This document shows, piece after piece, positions 54,821-64,000 of a DNA stretch of 64,000 nucleotides (within the stretch, counting starts at the first letter, position 1; every line of letters starts with the position of its first letter). The DNA comes from Paenibacillus gallinarum (GTDB lineage: Bacteria > Bacillota > Bacilli > Paenibacillales > Paenibacillaceae). The stretch spans positions 372,001 to 436,000 of the forward strand of contig NZ_JACSQL010000001.1 of assembly GCF_014836635.1 (NCBI RefSeq), given 5' to 3'. A program made the translations under genes and the position numbers. A model generated the notes under the pieces. The model was not told the DNA's origin. It ran no database searches and worked only from the letters and a program-made list of their open reading frames with translations.

Positions 54821-55303
54821 ATGAATAGACATACGATTGCCGTGCTGGTAAACGATCAGCCAGGAGTGCTTCAACGGGTATCAGGTCTGTTCGGTCGCCG
54901 TGGATTTAACATCGAAAGTATTACAGTAGGTCAATCGGAAGAAGCGGGTTTATCTCGAATGGTCATTGTAACACTTGGAGACGACAAATTACTCGAGCAA
55001 ATTGAGAAGCAACTCTACAAATTGATTGATGTAATTAAGGTAGTTAATCTTAGTTCAAATCCAATGGTAGGACGCGAACTTGCGTTGATAAAGGTAAAAG
55101 CAGATCCTTCAGAACGACCTGAAGTGATGGGGCTTGTTGAGACTTTCCGCGCTTCAGTCGTGGATATCGGAAATACATCTTTGATGGTACAGGTTGTAGG
55201 GGATTCAGAAAAGATTGATGCAATGATTGAGCTTCTTAAGCCTTACGGAATCCGTGAATTATCCAGAACCGGAGTTACCGCAATGGTTAGAGGCAATGTA
55301 TAA
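54821..55303 (+). CDS. ilvN: acetolactate synthase small regulatory subunit
   Basis: 160-residue regulatory subunit that gives valine feedback control. N-terminal ACT domain (about 3-75) HTIAVLVNDQPGVLQRVSGL with GRRGFNIESITVG, followed by the C-terminal ALS_ss_C domain. Its ribosome binding site lies in the last codons of ilvB. A terminator-like hairpin follows, so part of the transcript probably ends here. Confidence 0.95.
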   Translation: MNRHTIAVLVNDQPGVLQRVSGLFGRRGFNIESITVGQSEEAGLSRMVIVTLGDDKLLEQIEKQLYKLIDVIKVVNLSSNPMVGRELALIKVKADPSERPEVMGLVETFRASVVDIGNTSLMVQVVGDSEKIDAMIELLKPYGIRELSRTGVTAMVRGNV

Positions 55304-55313
55304 AAACTTATTA

Positions 55314-55357
55314 GGGTGAATAGTTAATTCATGGAATTGTCATTCATTCTCTTTTTT
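55314..55357 (+). terminator. terminator-like hairpin between ilvN and ilvC
   Basis: GGGTGAAT (55314-55321) pairs with ATTCATTC (55342-55349) including G-U pairs, with inner AATTC/GAATT and a three-base loop, followed by TCTTTTTT. One bulge and one mismatch make it an imperfect, possibly partial terminator that would lower ilvC-leuA transcription relative to ilvBN. Confidence 0.6.
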
Positions 55358-55405
55358 ACAGTAATAGTTTAGTCATTCACCGCGACATAAAATTACAGTC
55401 CTGAA

Positions 55406-56534
<1,129 letters not shown>

Positions 56535-56573
56535 GAAATTCGATTCTATTATAAATTAAAATGTTACTTCCTA

Positions 56574-56602
56574 AGCGGCCGTGCGATTATGCGTGAGCCG
56601 CT
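56574..56602 (+). repeat. intercistronic hairpin between ilvC and leuA
   Basis: AGCGGC pairs with GCCGCT across 17 bases; no U-tract. An isolated AGGAGG follows at 56605 with no start codon at a useful distance; the true leuA site is at 56630. Confidence 0.4.
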
Positions 56603-56642
56603 ATAGGAGGTTAAACACAAACTTATTTTGGAGGTGCTGAGT

Positions 56643-58184
56643 GTGCGCAAAATTCATATCTTTGATACTACGCTGCGTGACGGAGAGCAATCTCCTGGCG
56701 TTAATCTGAACACGCGGGAGAAACTGGAGATCGCTTACCAGCTTGAAAAATTAGGAGTGGACCGGATGGAGGCTGGTTTTCCGGCAGCCTCCCCGGGCGA
56801 CCTTGCTGCAGTAAATGCCATTGCTAGAGCGGTAAAAAACTCAACCGTTATTGGACTCTCTCGTTCTAGAGAACAGGATATCGAAGCTGTTCGGGAAGCG
56901 CTTCAGGGAGCACAAGATCCGTGTATCCACCTGTTTCTAGCTACTTCGCCAATACATCGTCAGCATAAACTTCGCATGGACAAAGCACAGGTGCTTGATA
57001 CTGCAAGATCTGCGATTCGGTATGCGAAACGTTATTTTTCTAAAATTGAATTTTCGCTCGAAGATGCCGGCCGTACAGAACATGACTTCTTGGTTGAAGT
57101 GACGTCGATGGCAGTTCAAGAGGGAGCAGCCGTTGTAAATATCCCGGACACTGTAGGTTATTTATACCCAGAAGAATACGGTAATCTGTTCAGAATATTA
57201 AAAACGCAAGTACCGGATATTGAAAAGGTGCAACTCAGCGCTCATTGTCATAATGATCTAGGTATGGCGACAGCCAATACACTGGCTGCGATTATGAACG
57301 GTGCAGATCAAATAGAAGGTACGATTAACGGAATCGGGGAACGTGCCGGAAATACAGCTATCGAAGAAATAGCGATGGCTTTAGAGACAAGACAAGAATT
57401 GTTTGGTGCGAAAACAACACTTCAATTATCTGAGATTGCTCGGACTAGCCGGCTGGTCAGCAGATTAACCGGTATGGTCGTCCCGGGTAATAAGGCGATC
57501 GTCGGTGCTAACGCATTTGCTCATGAGTCAGGCATTCATCAGGACGGTATGCTCAAAGAAAAAACAACTTATGAAATCATGACACCTGAGACTATTGGAC
57601 TGAAAGAAAGCAAGCTTGTACTTGGTAAACATTCAGGACGGCATGCTTTCCGTGAAAAATTGATTGAACTTGGATTTACCCTCCAAGAGGATGAAGTAAA
57701 CCGGGCTTTTGCACAGTTTAAGGATCTCGCAGATAAGAAAAAAGAAGTGACTGATGATGATCTAATTGCTCTCTTAGAAGAAAAATTAATTGATATTCCT
57801 GAGGTGTTTAAACTCCAGGAAATGTATGTAACTTATGGAAATGCTTCTGTACCCGCTGCTAAAATCAGTCTCTGCTTGGAAGACGATAAATATGTGACAT
57901 CAGAAGCAGAGGGAAATGGCTCGGTAGATGCGATATATAATGCGATTGATAAAGCAAGTGGAGAAGATGTTATCCTTGCTGATTATTCCATTAAGTCCGT
58001 TACTCACGGTAAAGATGCTTTGGGTGAAGTACATGTTGTCCTAAGGCAGGATAAGATGACGGTGCAAGGACGCGGAGTAAGTACCGACATACTTGGAGCG
58101 AGTGCACGTGCTTATGTAGATGCCCTCAATCATCTTGTAGAGAAACGTAAAACATATACGGAACGTATTAATGTAAATCTATAG
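56643..58184 (+). CDS. leuA: 2-isopropylmalate synthase
   Basis: First committed enzyme of leucine synthesis: condenses acetyl-CoA with 2-oxoisovalerate. 513 residues. TIM-barrel catalytic domain: IFDTTLRDGEQSPGVN near residue 5 (Asp metal ligand), HCHNDLGMA with two His ligands, GIGERAGNTAIEE; then the subdomain with ANAFAHESGIHQDGMLK, and the C-terminal leucine-binding regulatory domain (about 385-513). GTG 56643 with GGAGG eight bases upstream. Probably the last gene of the T-box operon, as a strong terminator follows and leuB is beyond an oppositely oriented gene. Confidence 0.96.
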   Translation: MRKIHIFDTTLRDGEQSPGVNLNTREKLEIAYQLEKLGVDRMEAGFPAASPGDLAAVNAIARAVKNSTVIGLSRSREQDIEAVREALQGAQDPCIHLFLATSPIHRQHKLRMDKAQVLDTARSAIRYAKRYFSKIEFSLEDAGRTEHDFLVEVTSMAVQEGAAVVNIPDTVGYLYPEEYGNLFRILKTQVPDIEKVQLSAHCHNDLGMATANTLAAIMNGADQIEGTINGIGERAGNTAIEEIAMALETRQELFGAKTTLQLSEIARTSRLVSRLTGMVVPGNKAIVGANAFAHESGIHQDGMLKEKTTYEIMTPETIGLKESKLVLGKHSGRHAFREKLIELGFTLQEDEVNRAFAQFKDLADKKKEVTDDDLIALLEEKLIDIPEVFKLQEMYVTYGNASVPAAKISLCLEDDKYVTSEAEGNGSVDAIYNAIDKASGEDVILADYSIKSVTHGKDALGEVHVVLRQDKMTVQGRGVSTDILGASARAYVDALNHLVEKRKTYTERINVNL

Positions 58185-58203
58185 AATCATGATGATCCGA
58201 TAA

Positions 58204-58259
58204 AAAAGCCCTTTTTGGAACTTTCCTCAGCTGAGGAAAGATTCCTATAAAGGGCTTTT
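58204..58259. terminator. bidirectional terminator with 20-bp perfect palindrome
   Basis: Outer stem AAAAGCCCTTT / AAAGGGCTTTT encloses CTTTCCTCAG/CTGAGGAAAG (58221-58240), a perfect palindrome with no loop. A-run left and T-run right serve leuA (+) and the aldo/keto reductase (-). Confidence 0.85.
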
Positions 58260-58331
58260 CGAATAATTTTTTGTATTTATTTATCAAATCGAATCTTATG
58301 AAATTGATTCAATCAGTAAGTTATATATTGT

Positions 58332-59312
58332 TTACCAAGCATATGCATTAGGTGCATGTCCGCCAGGTCCTGGGAAAATTTCATCTAGGCGTTTCATCGT
58401 GGATTCATCAAGGGTAACCTCAAGTGCACCCAGTGTACTTTCAAATTGCTCCATTGTTCGAGGTCCGATGATTGGAGCAGTTACAGCAGGATTTGCTAGG
58501 AGCCAAGCAAGAGCCACGTTATCCTGTGGTTCGCCAAGTTCACGGCAGAGTGTGGCAAATTGCTCTAACTGTTCCTGGTGCTGATCGATGTAAGCTGCAT
58601 TATTACCGGTTCGAGTACCTTCTAACTTTTTAAGAGCATTACGTCCGAGTAATCCACCATCGAGCGGACTCCAAGGGATAATCCCAAGGCCTAAATTTTG
58701 AGCTGCGGGAAGGACTTCAAGTTCGGGAAACCGGCAATTCAGGCTGTATTTATGCTGTTCCGAGATGAGTCCGAGGAAATGCCGCTGTTTAGCAGCACTT
58801 TGGGCAACCGCTATTTGCCAACCTGCAAAGTTACTAGATCCGACATAGCCGATTTTCCCCTGTGCAATGCTGACTTCGAACGCTCCCCAAAGTTCTTCCC
58901 ATGAAATGACGGGATCCACGTGATGCATTTGGTAAAGTTCAATATGATCCGTTTGAAGACGCTGTAATGATCCTTCCAGGTGACGGCGAATTTTATATGC
59001 AGATAAACCTGCGTCATCGTTAGGACCATCAGTCTGATCATGCATGGAGCCATAGACTTTCGTAGCTAGTACCACTCTTTCACGGCGACCTCCGCCTTGT
59101 TTGAACCATTTTCCGATAATCTTTTCTGTTAAGCCGGAATGTTCACCCCAACCGTATACATTTGCTGTATCAAAAAAATTGATTCCTGCATCCAGAGCTG
59201 CATCCATAATTCGGAATGCCTCTTTCTCATCTGTTTCGGGACCAAAGTTCATTGTACCAAGACATAGTTTACTTACTTTTAAACCAGACTTCCCCAGGTA
59301 ACTGTATTGCAT
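58332..59312 (-). CDS. aldo/keto reductase
   Basis: NADPH-dependent (beta/alpha)8 oxidoreductase of the YghZ/Kv-beta-like type, 326 residues. Tetrad: D and Y in FFDTANVYGWGEHS, K in VLATKVYGS, H in LYQMHHVDP. Cofactor end: LAWLLANPAVTAPIIGPRTMEQFE. Start at 59312 with AAGGGTGAG upstream; the open frame begins earlier (59342) without a site. It lies between leuA and leuB on the other strand. Substrate unknown; no link to leucine synthesis is implied. Confidence 0.9.
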   Translation of the reverse strand: MQYSYLGKSGLKVSKLCLGTMNFGPETDEKEAFRIMDAALDAGINFFDTANVYGWGEHSGLTEKIIGKWFKQGGGRRERVVLATKVYGSMHDQTDGPNDDAGLSAYKIRRHLEGSLQRLQTDHIELYQMHHVDPVISWEELWGAFEVSIAQGKIGYVGSSNFAGWQIAVAQSAAKQRHFLGLISEQHKYSLNCRFPELEVLPAAQNLGLGIIPWSPLDGGLLGRNALKKLEGTRTGNNAAYIDQHQEQLEQFATLCRELGEPQDNVALAWLLANPAVTAPIIGPRTMEQFESTLGALEVTLDESTMKRLDEIFPGPGGHAPNAYAW

Positions 59313-59567
59313 AGTCCACTCACCCTTCCTCATAGGAACCAAATTTACCTTTCTATGTTATTGTAAACGGTTAATTCAAGTTCAATCAACTGATTTACTT
59401 ACAATCCTCTGAATTTAGTTGCAACGTTATAGTCTAAACCTATTAAAGCAATAGATTCTATATCTTGGTCAGATCCACCACATCTATGGTAAAAAGGTAT
59501 ATAAGAAGTTTAATACGACGAGAAAAAAGACGTTTATGATTTTACATAAAAAAGGAGCGTGTTATTA

Positions 59568-60668
59568 ATGTCAGAAGTGAAGAAAATTGCGGTCATCGCA
59601 GGAGATGGGATCGGTCCTGAAGTTGTTGCGGAAGCTGAGAAAGTGTTAAAACGGACGGAGGAAATATTCGGTTATACTTTTGAAACCACTCATGCCTTAT
59701 TTGGCGGGATTGCTATTGATCAAAAAGGAACACCACTTCCGGAAGAAACGCTCGAAGTATGTCAGAATGCGGATGCAGTTCTGCTTGGAGCAGTGGGGGG
59801 GCCTAAGTGGGATAATAATCCTAAAGAACTTAGACCGGAAACAGGATTACTGGGAATCCGCAAGGCACTTGGATTATTCTCTAATTTACGCCCGGCTGTT
59901 GTATTTGACTGTTTGAAAGATGCGTCTACCTTGAAACCAGAAGTTCTAGAAGGAACTGACTTAATGGTCGTAAGAGAGCTGACCGGAGGAATTTATTTCG
60001 GTGACAAACTTCGCAGACAAGGAGAGCACGGGGAAGAAGCAGTTGATACCTGTGTTTATAACGTAACAGAAGTGGAACGTATTGTTAGACAGGCTTTTGA
60101 AATCGCACAGAAGCGGAAAAAGAGACTTGCCTCTGTAGATAAAGCGAATGTACTGGAGACATCAAGATTATGGCGTGAAGTGGTAAACCGTGTAGCTCCT
60201 GACTATCCTGATGTAGAAGTAGAGCATGTACTCGTTGATAACTGCGCAATGCAGCTTCTTCGTAGACCGGCTAGCTTTGATGTCATTGTAACCGAGAATA
60301 TGTTCGGCGATATTCTAAGTGATGAAGCTGCGATGCTGACGGGTTCGATTGGGATGCTATCTTCTGCATCTTTGGGAGAAGGCAGCTTCGGGTTGTATGA
60401 ACCGGTTCATGGTTCCGCTCCTGATATTGCAGGACAGGGAGCAGCGAATCCTATTGCTACGATCCTATCTGTAGCTTTAATGTTCCGGATGACTTTTGGA
60501 TATGAAGATGCAGCAGATGCCATCGAAAAAGCAGTAGCTAAAGTACTGGATGAAGGTCATCGCACAAGCGACATTGCGGTAGACAAGAGCCAAGCAATCA
60601 GTACTTCAGCGATGGGAGATTTAATCGTGAAAAATATGGAGAAATCGACACTAGTTTCTTCCTATTAA
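59568..60668 (+). CDS. leuB: 3-isopropylmalate dehydrogenase
   Basis: NAD-dependent oxidative decarboxylase in leucine synthesis, 366 residues. [20 protein letters not shown] start, [32 protein letters not shown] and the cofactor/metal segment [31 protein letters not shown], then [23 protein letters not shown] 59568 follows AAAGGAGCG by about eight bases. Separated from leuA by a convergent gene and terminator, so it needs its own promoter, which could not be fixed (59343-59567). leuC/leuD are not in the window. Confidence 0.95.
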   Translation: MSEVKKIAVIAGDGIGPEVVAEAEKVLKRTEEIFGYTFETTHALFGGIAIDQKGTPLPEETLEVCQNADAVLLGAVGGPKWDNNPKELRPETGLLGIRKALGLFSNLRPAVVFDCLKDASTLKPEVLEGTDLMVVRELTGGIYFGDKLRRQGEHGEEAVDTCVYNVTEVERIVRQAFEIAQKRKKRLASVDKANVLETSRLWREVVNRVAPDYPDVEVEHVLVDNCAMQLLRRPASFDVIVTENMFGDILSDEAAMLTGSIGMLSSASLGEGSFGLYEPVHGSAPDIAGQGAANPIATILSVALMFRMTFGYEDAADAIEKAVAKVLDEGHRTSDIAVDKSQAISTSAMGDLIVKNMEKSTLVSSY

Positions 60669-60677
60669 ATAGGTAAC

Positions 60678-60749
60678 GATAGAGAGCAGATATTCTCCTA
60701 GATTCCGTTTTTGTTACGGTGAAGAGAAGAACTGCTCTCTATCTCTTTA
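60678..60749 (+). terminator. hairpin terminator after leuB
   Basis: Perfect 12-bp stem GATAGAGAGCAG / CTGCTCTCTATC (60678-60689, 60732-60743) with inner pairing TTCTC/GAGAA. The T-tract is short (TCTTTA). Confidence 0.6.
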
Positions 60750-60760
60750 TGAGATGCAAT

Positions 60761-60789
60761 TTGACTTTAAATCAGGCGAGTGATAGGAT
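60761..60789 (+). promoter_or_regulatory. sigma-A promoter of candidate small RNA
   Basis: TTGACT (60761-60766), 17-base spacer, TAGGAT (60784-60789). Confidence 0.6.
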
Positions 60790-60795
60790 CTATAT

Positions 60796-60927
60796 ATTCT
60801 TCATGAAATAGGTTGGGGGTCTTGATTACATTTCGTTTTCCCTGCCGACAGTAACCTATAAGTTTCCGCATTTTTTAAAATAATAGACAAGCCCTTACAG
60901 CATTTTTCATGTTGTGAGGGCTTTTTT
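60796..60927 (+). ncRNA. candidate ~130-nt small RNA
   Basis: A unit bounded by a promoter (60761-60789) and an intrinsic terminator (AAGCCCT-tACA / TGT-gAGGGCTT with six T, 60889-60926). Between them lies a perfect 7-bp stem ATAGGTT / AACCTAT (60808-60814, 60853-60859), with GGG/CCC able to pair inside. The only ORF is TTG plus nine codons after a GGGGG. Best read as a non-coding RNA; unidentified family. Confidence 0.5.
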
Positions 60928-61123
60928 CACCAAATAATGCGGGAACCCTTATTTTTACAAAAACAGCGTTTAAGAACACGAAAAAAGGTGTTATAAGGGA
61001 TAAGGAATCTTTTTTTCTTATAAAGAGGAAAATGAACTGTCATAACGAATAGGGTAAAAGAATACGCTATTGAACATAATGTAAATAATGCATCCGGTGC
61101 GTTTCTACAAGGAGGGTGAACAA

Positions 61124-61546
61124 ATGAGTTTTTGTTGTGGAGCAAGTATGATTGGAACGAAGGGGACATTAAAACATTACCGTACACAGGTCCACAATGT
61201 TCCCCTGCTCTTTTGTCCAGTATGTCATCGGGTAGAAGTCCATTACAAAGTAGAAAATGAATATGAAATATTAGCTGAATATGCACATGGTGATGGTGCT
61301 TCTGAGATTGATTTTCAAGACTATGTAATGGAAGACGAAGATACGATTTATGAGAACTGTGTAAACCGTGAAAATGAAGATCCGCTCGAAGTTGTCCAAA
61401 GACAAATCGATACGTCTCTTGACTTGCTGTCCATTGCCAAAAATATAAAAGACGAGAAGTGGGAGAGCGAGTTGAAACGCAGGCTTGCTGTCATGAGTAA
61501 AAAACGCTCAAAACTTAAGCACAATCAACCGGGAAGACAATCATAG
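61124..61546 (+). CDS. conserved-type Cys-cluster protein of unknown function
   Basis: 140 residues. The N-terminal third carries a likely zinc site: CCGASMIGT near residue 5 and LLFCPVCHRVEVHYKV near residue 35 (C-C and C-x-x-C, resembling YgiT-type zinc fingers). The middle is acidic (HGDGASEIDFQDYVMEDEDTIYE) and the C-terminus is basic helical (ELKRRLAVMSKKRSKLKHNQ). AAGGAGGGTG site eight bases before ATG 61124; the longer frame from 61088 is ignored. No family name can be given with confidence. Own terminator follows. Confidence 0.7.
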   Translation: MSFCCGASMIGTKGTLKHYRTQVHNVPLLFCPVCHRVEVHYKVENEYEILAEYAHGDGASEIDFQDYVMEDEDTIYENCVNRENEDPLEVVQRQIDTSLDLLSIAKNIKDEKWESELKRRLAVMSKKRSKLKHNQPGRQS

Positions 61547-61563
61547 TATAGCTGTAAATGACG

Positions 61564-61591
61564 ACCTTTGCCCTAGGGCAGAGGTTTTTTT
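61564..61591 (+). terminator. intrinsic terminator after Cys-cluster protein gene
   Basis: ACCT-t-TGCCC / GGGCA-g-AGGT stem with a two-base loop and seven T. Confidence 0.85.
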
Positions 61592-61650
61592 ATTGAAAAA
61601 TAATCCTTTGTGCCTGAACGAAAAGGGTTTAGCTCATTTATTTCTGTTTA

Positions 61651-61697
61651 TTCGACAGTATCTCTGATTGACTAGGCTTGCCAACCTTGTCTATGAT
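61651..61697 (+). promoter_or_regulatory. kinase promoter with adjacent Spo0A-box-like site
   Basis: TTGACT (61668-61673), 18-base spacer, TATGAT (61692-61697). TTCGACA at 61651-61657 is the reverse complement of TGTCGAA, a perfect match to the 0A-box consensus TGNCGAA, 11 bases upstream of the -35. Binding by Spo0A is inferred. Confidence 0.55.
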
Positions 61698-61988
61698 AAA
61701 ATAGACTTCTTTCAAAGCGGAATCAGCTAATTTAAAAACACTGGCTTACACTATCGCTATTCCGTATCGATAAAATGGATCTCCATTTTTGTATACATGA
61801 ATTAGAAACAAAGGAATCCGTAATATTTGGACTAACTCTATACTTACTCTACGAAAGTCTTAAGAAAGGCAAATAAATGCCCTTCTGATGGGAAGACACT
61901 ACACTTCAAGGTAGACGGTCTCTCTGTTCTGCGACCATAGCTAGTCCGATCGGCAAGTTCCATTTAAGTAAAAAGGGGGAACCTGAGT

Positions 61989-63092
61989 ATGATCAGTGAG
62001 TTTCAGGACACTTTGATTTCTGCCGATGAGGCTTTTCCACTAAGACATCTCGATAATAGTAATTACGAGAACATTCTGGAACATTTGGACAGTGGAATCA
62101 TGCTGTTTGATAGCGAAGGTTTTCTTACTTTTATTAATGTACAGATGGCGAAATTATTGGAGCTTCCAAGGCATCAGTTACTTGGATGTAACGTTCTACA
62201 GTTAGTTCAACATCCTTATATCAGCCGGTTCAAAAAGAAGAAAATTCTCAGGATATATCGAGAGACCATCTTCCATCGTAAGCGCTATCATGAGCTGCTT
62301 GATGAGTATGGGAAACATTGGCTGATAACGATTACCTATGGTGATCAGATGGATGGGAATTTCCTGCTAAGTGTAAAAGACGTATCGGATTTCAAACAGA
62401 TAGAACAGACCGCTTATCAAAATGACAAGCTTGCGATGCTCGGTCAAATATCCGCTTCGATTGCGCATGAAATTCGAAACCCACTTACCGCTATTCGGGG
62501 GTTTATTCAATTACTTCGTCCTCATTTACTTCAGTTGGGCAAGGATGAATATGCCAAAATTATTTTGACAGAAATTGACCGAGCTAACGATATTATTTAT
62601 GAATTCTTGAACTCTTCTAAACCTTCAGCACCTCAGAAAACGGTCATTCCTATTCAATCGTTACTTAAAGAAGTGGTCCTGCTTACAGAGAGTGAAGGTT
62701 TAATGAAAGGCTGTGAAATTCAGCTGAATAATGATTTGACGCCACTTTATGTCTCCATTGATGTAAAGCAGATCAAGCAAGTCATGCTGAACATGGTGAA
62801 AAATGCGATGGACGCTATTGATCCTGTAGGAGAAGACTATTCTGGCATCATTCAGATTAATACTCACGAGGAGCAAAGTCATGTAGTCATCTCAATAAAT
62901 GATAACGGACATGGGATGGATAACAACACGCTTGTTCGATTATTCGATCCATTTTTCACAACAAAAGAAACAGGGACGGGACTTGGTCTTTCTGTCAGTT
63001 ATCGTATTATAAAAAACCATGGTGGGACCATAGCTGTGCACAGTAAAGTAGGAGAAGGGACCAAGTTTAAAATTTCCCTTCCTCTTGTATAG
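61989..63092 (+). CDS. cytoplasmic PAS-domain sensor histidine kinase
   Basis: Kinase of 367 residues with no membrane segment. One PAS domain (about 25-130; LDSGIMLFDSEGFLTFINVQMAKLLEL), HisKA with phospho-acceptor H160 in SIAHEIRNPLTAIRGFIQLL, and HATPase_c with N-box MLNMVKNAMDAID, G1 NDNGHGMD, F-box FDPFFTTKETGTGLGLS. The H-box sequence is the KinA-E type that feeds Spo0F in sporulation. No response regulator gene adjoins it (orphan), and a 0A-box-like site lies near its promoter, both fitting a phosphorelay kinase. GGGGGA upstream of ATG 61989. Confidence 0.85.
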   Translation: MISEFQDTLISADEAFPLRHLDNSNYENILEHLDSGIMLFDSEGFLTFINVQMAKLLELPRHQLLGCNVLQLVQHPYISRFKKKKILRIYRETIFHRKRYHELLDEYGKHWLITITYGDQMDGNFLLSVKDVSDFKQIEQTAYQNDKLAMLGQISASIAHEIRNPLTAIRGFIQLLRPHLLQLGKDEYAKIILTEIDRANDIIYEFLNSSKPSAPQKTVIPIQSLLKEVVLLTESEGLMKGCEIQLNNDLTPLYVSIDVKQIKQVMLNMVKNAMDAIDPVGEDYSGIIQINTHEEQSHVVISINDNGHGMDNNTLVRLFDPFFTTKETGTGLGLSVSYRIIKNHGGTIAVHSKVGEGTKFKISLPLV

Positions 63093-63127
63093 AATATTTT
63101 AAGCATTATGATCTTCGTCATTAAAAT

Positions 63128-63169
63128 AGGCCAGGAGCTACACGAGCTTCCGGCCTGTTTTGTTTTTTT
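63128..63169 (+). terminator. intrinsic terminator after kinase gene
   Basis: AGGCC-a-GGAGCT / AGCTTCC-g-GCCT stem with five-base loop and long T tract. Confidence 0.88.
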
Positions 63170-63269
63170 ACGTGTGACGAAGGGTATATAAATGGAGTAG
63201 TATGGAATACATCCGTATATATAAACACATATATAAATATAGGCCTATACCGATTGGGAGATGAAGATA

Positions 63270-64000
63270 TTGACCTACAACGCATTAGAAGTCACATGGA
63301 AAACAGCGATTCCTGTAGAATCGCTTGAGGCACATGCCGTCATATGTTTGGTATCAGAAGCAGAGTGGATTACAGGACATTTTCCGGAATCATGGAAGCA
63401 AGCGATTACTTCGGTAAAAGAAAGAGGACTTTTTAATGGATCCGAAAATCAACTGTTCACCATCCCTGTAAAGCAGGGGAGTGCAGCTGCTACACTTGTT
63501 TTAGTAGGAACAGGGGAGCATCCAATGAGTGTGGATGAGCTCCGTAACCTCGCTGCAAAAGCAGCCAAAGCTTCACTGCAAGTCAGCGCAGATGAAGTCG
63601 TGTTCGCTATGCCTTCCTCGCTGATGTCCTATTCCGATACACTTGATATATCCAAAGTAGCACATGCTTTAACGGAAGGTTTTATTTTAGGAGCTTACCG
63701 AAGAAAAAACTATAAACAGCAGCAAAAAGCTTATATAGGTCCAAGTAAACTTACTTTTCATCAGGAAAAGATCACAGACCCTGATTTTCAAAAAGAATGG
63801 GAGAAAGGGATCGAGCGGGGTCAAGCTTATGCGGCAGGGACCAATTATGCCAGAGATCTAACCAATCTTCCAGGGAATATGCTCGTTCCTGAAGATCTTG
63901 CCAAAGCGGCAGAACAATTGGCTGAGAAACACGGTCTTGAGTATTCCAATCTGGACGAAAAGGAACTCGAGAAGAAAGGGATGGGCGGAGTACTCTCCGT
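63270..64000 (+). CDS. pepA: leucyl aminopeptidase (M17), 5' part, cut by window end
   Basis: First about 243 codons of a cytosol aminopeptidase; the frame is open to the last base, so the gene is incomplete here. The N-terminal M17 domain is visible (residues 1-150) and the start of the catalytic domain reads GTNYARDLTNLPGNMLVPEDLAKAAEQLAEKHG, the typical entry to the two-zinc site, whose ligands lie outside the window. TTG 63270 is preferred, nine bases after GGGAG; the in-frame ATG at 63261 overlaps that site. Removes N-terminal residues, preferring Leu. Confidence 0.88.
   Translation, partial: MTYNALEVTWKTAIPVESLEAHAVICLVSEAEWITGHFPESWKQAITSVKERGLFNGSENQLFTIPVKQGSAAATLVLVGTGEHPMSVDELRNLAAKAAKASLQVSADEVVFAMPSSLMSYSDTLDISKVAHALTEGFILGAYRRKNYKQQQKAYIGPSKLTFHQEKITDPDFQKEWEKGIERGQAYAAGTNYARDLTNLPGNMLVPEDLAKAAEQLAEKHGLEYSNLDEKELEKKGMGGVLS

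Larger units (their letters stand above)
60669..61123 (+). other. 455-bp intergenic region after leuB
   Basis: Contains the leuB hairpin, a promoter-terminator unit without a convincing ORF (60761-60927) and an AT-rich stretch up to the Cys-cluster protein gene (ribosome binding site AAGGAGGGTG at 61111-61120). No other gene seen. Confidence 0.5.
61547..61988 (+). other. 442-bp intergenic region upstream of PAS histidine kinase
   Basis: Contains a terminator, a consensus Spo0A-box-like site (61651-61657), a promoter (61668-61697) and about 285 nt of leader with no ORF carrying a ribosome binding site. No known leader class recognised. Confidence 0.5.

Overview
The window is a chromosomal segment of a low-to-moderate G+C, Gram-positive, spore-forming Firmicute, most like Paenibacillus. 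Supporting signs are an S-layer-anchored laminarinase with SLH repeats, sugar ABC transporters of the LplB/LplC type with a YesM/YesN-style two-component pair, an amidase with a copper-amine-oxidase-like N-terminal domain, a T-box leader, an infC gene that appears to start at ATT, many TTG/GTG starts with strong GGAGG ribosome binding sites, and CcpA-type cre sites. No rRNA, tRNA, CRISPR array, prophage or insertion sequence was seen. The genus is an inference.

Layout. 0.2-7.7 kb: housekeeping and accessory genes (viroplasmin-type RNase H, Cof-type HAD phosphatase, NUDIX, LysE exporter, amino acid permease, GNAT, VanZ, secreted N-acetylmuramoyl-L-alanine amidase). 8.0-20.6 kb: a beta-glucan utilisation locus with secreted lichenase, sugar-binding lipoprotein, a divergent two-component system, two permeases and a 1482-residue SLH-GH16-CBM laminarinase. 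20.9-31 kb: a small hydrolase, a second LplB/LplC/binding-protein operon on the minus strand with a cre inside its promoter, PatB-like C-S lyase, a MurG-like transferase, a cluster of small proteins and a Gfo/Idh oxidoreductase. 31.3-42.9 kb: odhA-odhB (2-oxoglutarate dehydrogenase E1/E2), a YfiT-like protein, a lipase-like hydrolase, manA, the ytqA/ytqB tRNA-modification pair, a 65-residue protein with its own promoter, trmB, and a glycolipid synthase/PAP2 pair. 43.4-51.4 kb: a GT2 membrane glycosyltransferase with a ~400-nt leader, the L20-leader/infC-rpmI-rplT operon, and a BMP-family nucleoside ABC transporter (nupNOPQ-like). 51.5-64 kb: a Gly/Tyr-rich protein, a Leu-specific T-box leader, ilvB-ilvN-ilvC-leuA, a convergent aldo/keto reductase that separates leuA from leuB, a Cys-cluster protein, a cytoplasmic PAS histidine kinase and the 5' part of a leucyl aminopeptidase gene that runs off the window.

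How the genes work together. The lichenase and the cell-wall-bound laminarinase would cut mixed-linkage and beta-1,3-glucans, the ABC system would import the oligosaccharides, and the two-component pair would sense them. The transporter has no ATPase gene here, so a shared MsmX-type ATPase is presumed. The T-box controls branched-chain amino acid synthesis according to tRNA-Leu charging. The least explained material is RNA-level: a ~97-nt near-perfect long hairpin directly upstream of ilvC (55406-55502), a promoter-to-terminator unit with no convincing ORF after leuB (about 60796-60927), a hairpin that would occlude the lysE-family ribosome binding site (2442-2490), and a long leader before the GT2 gene.
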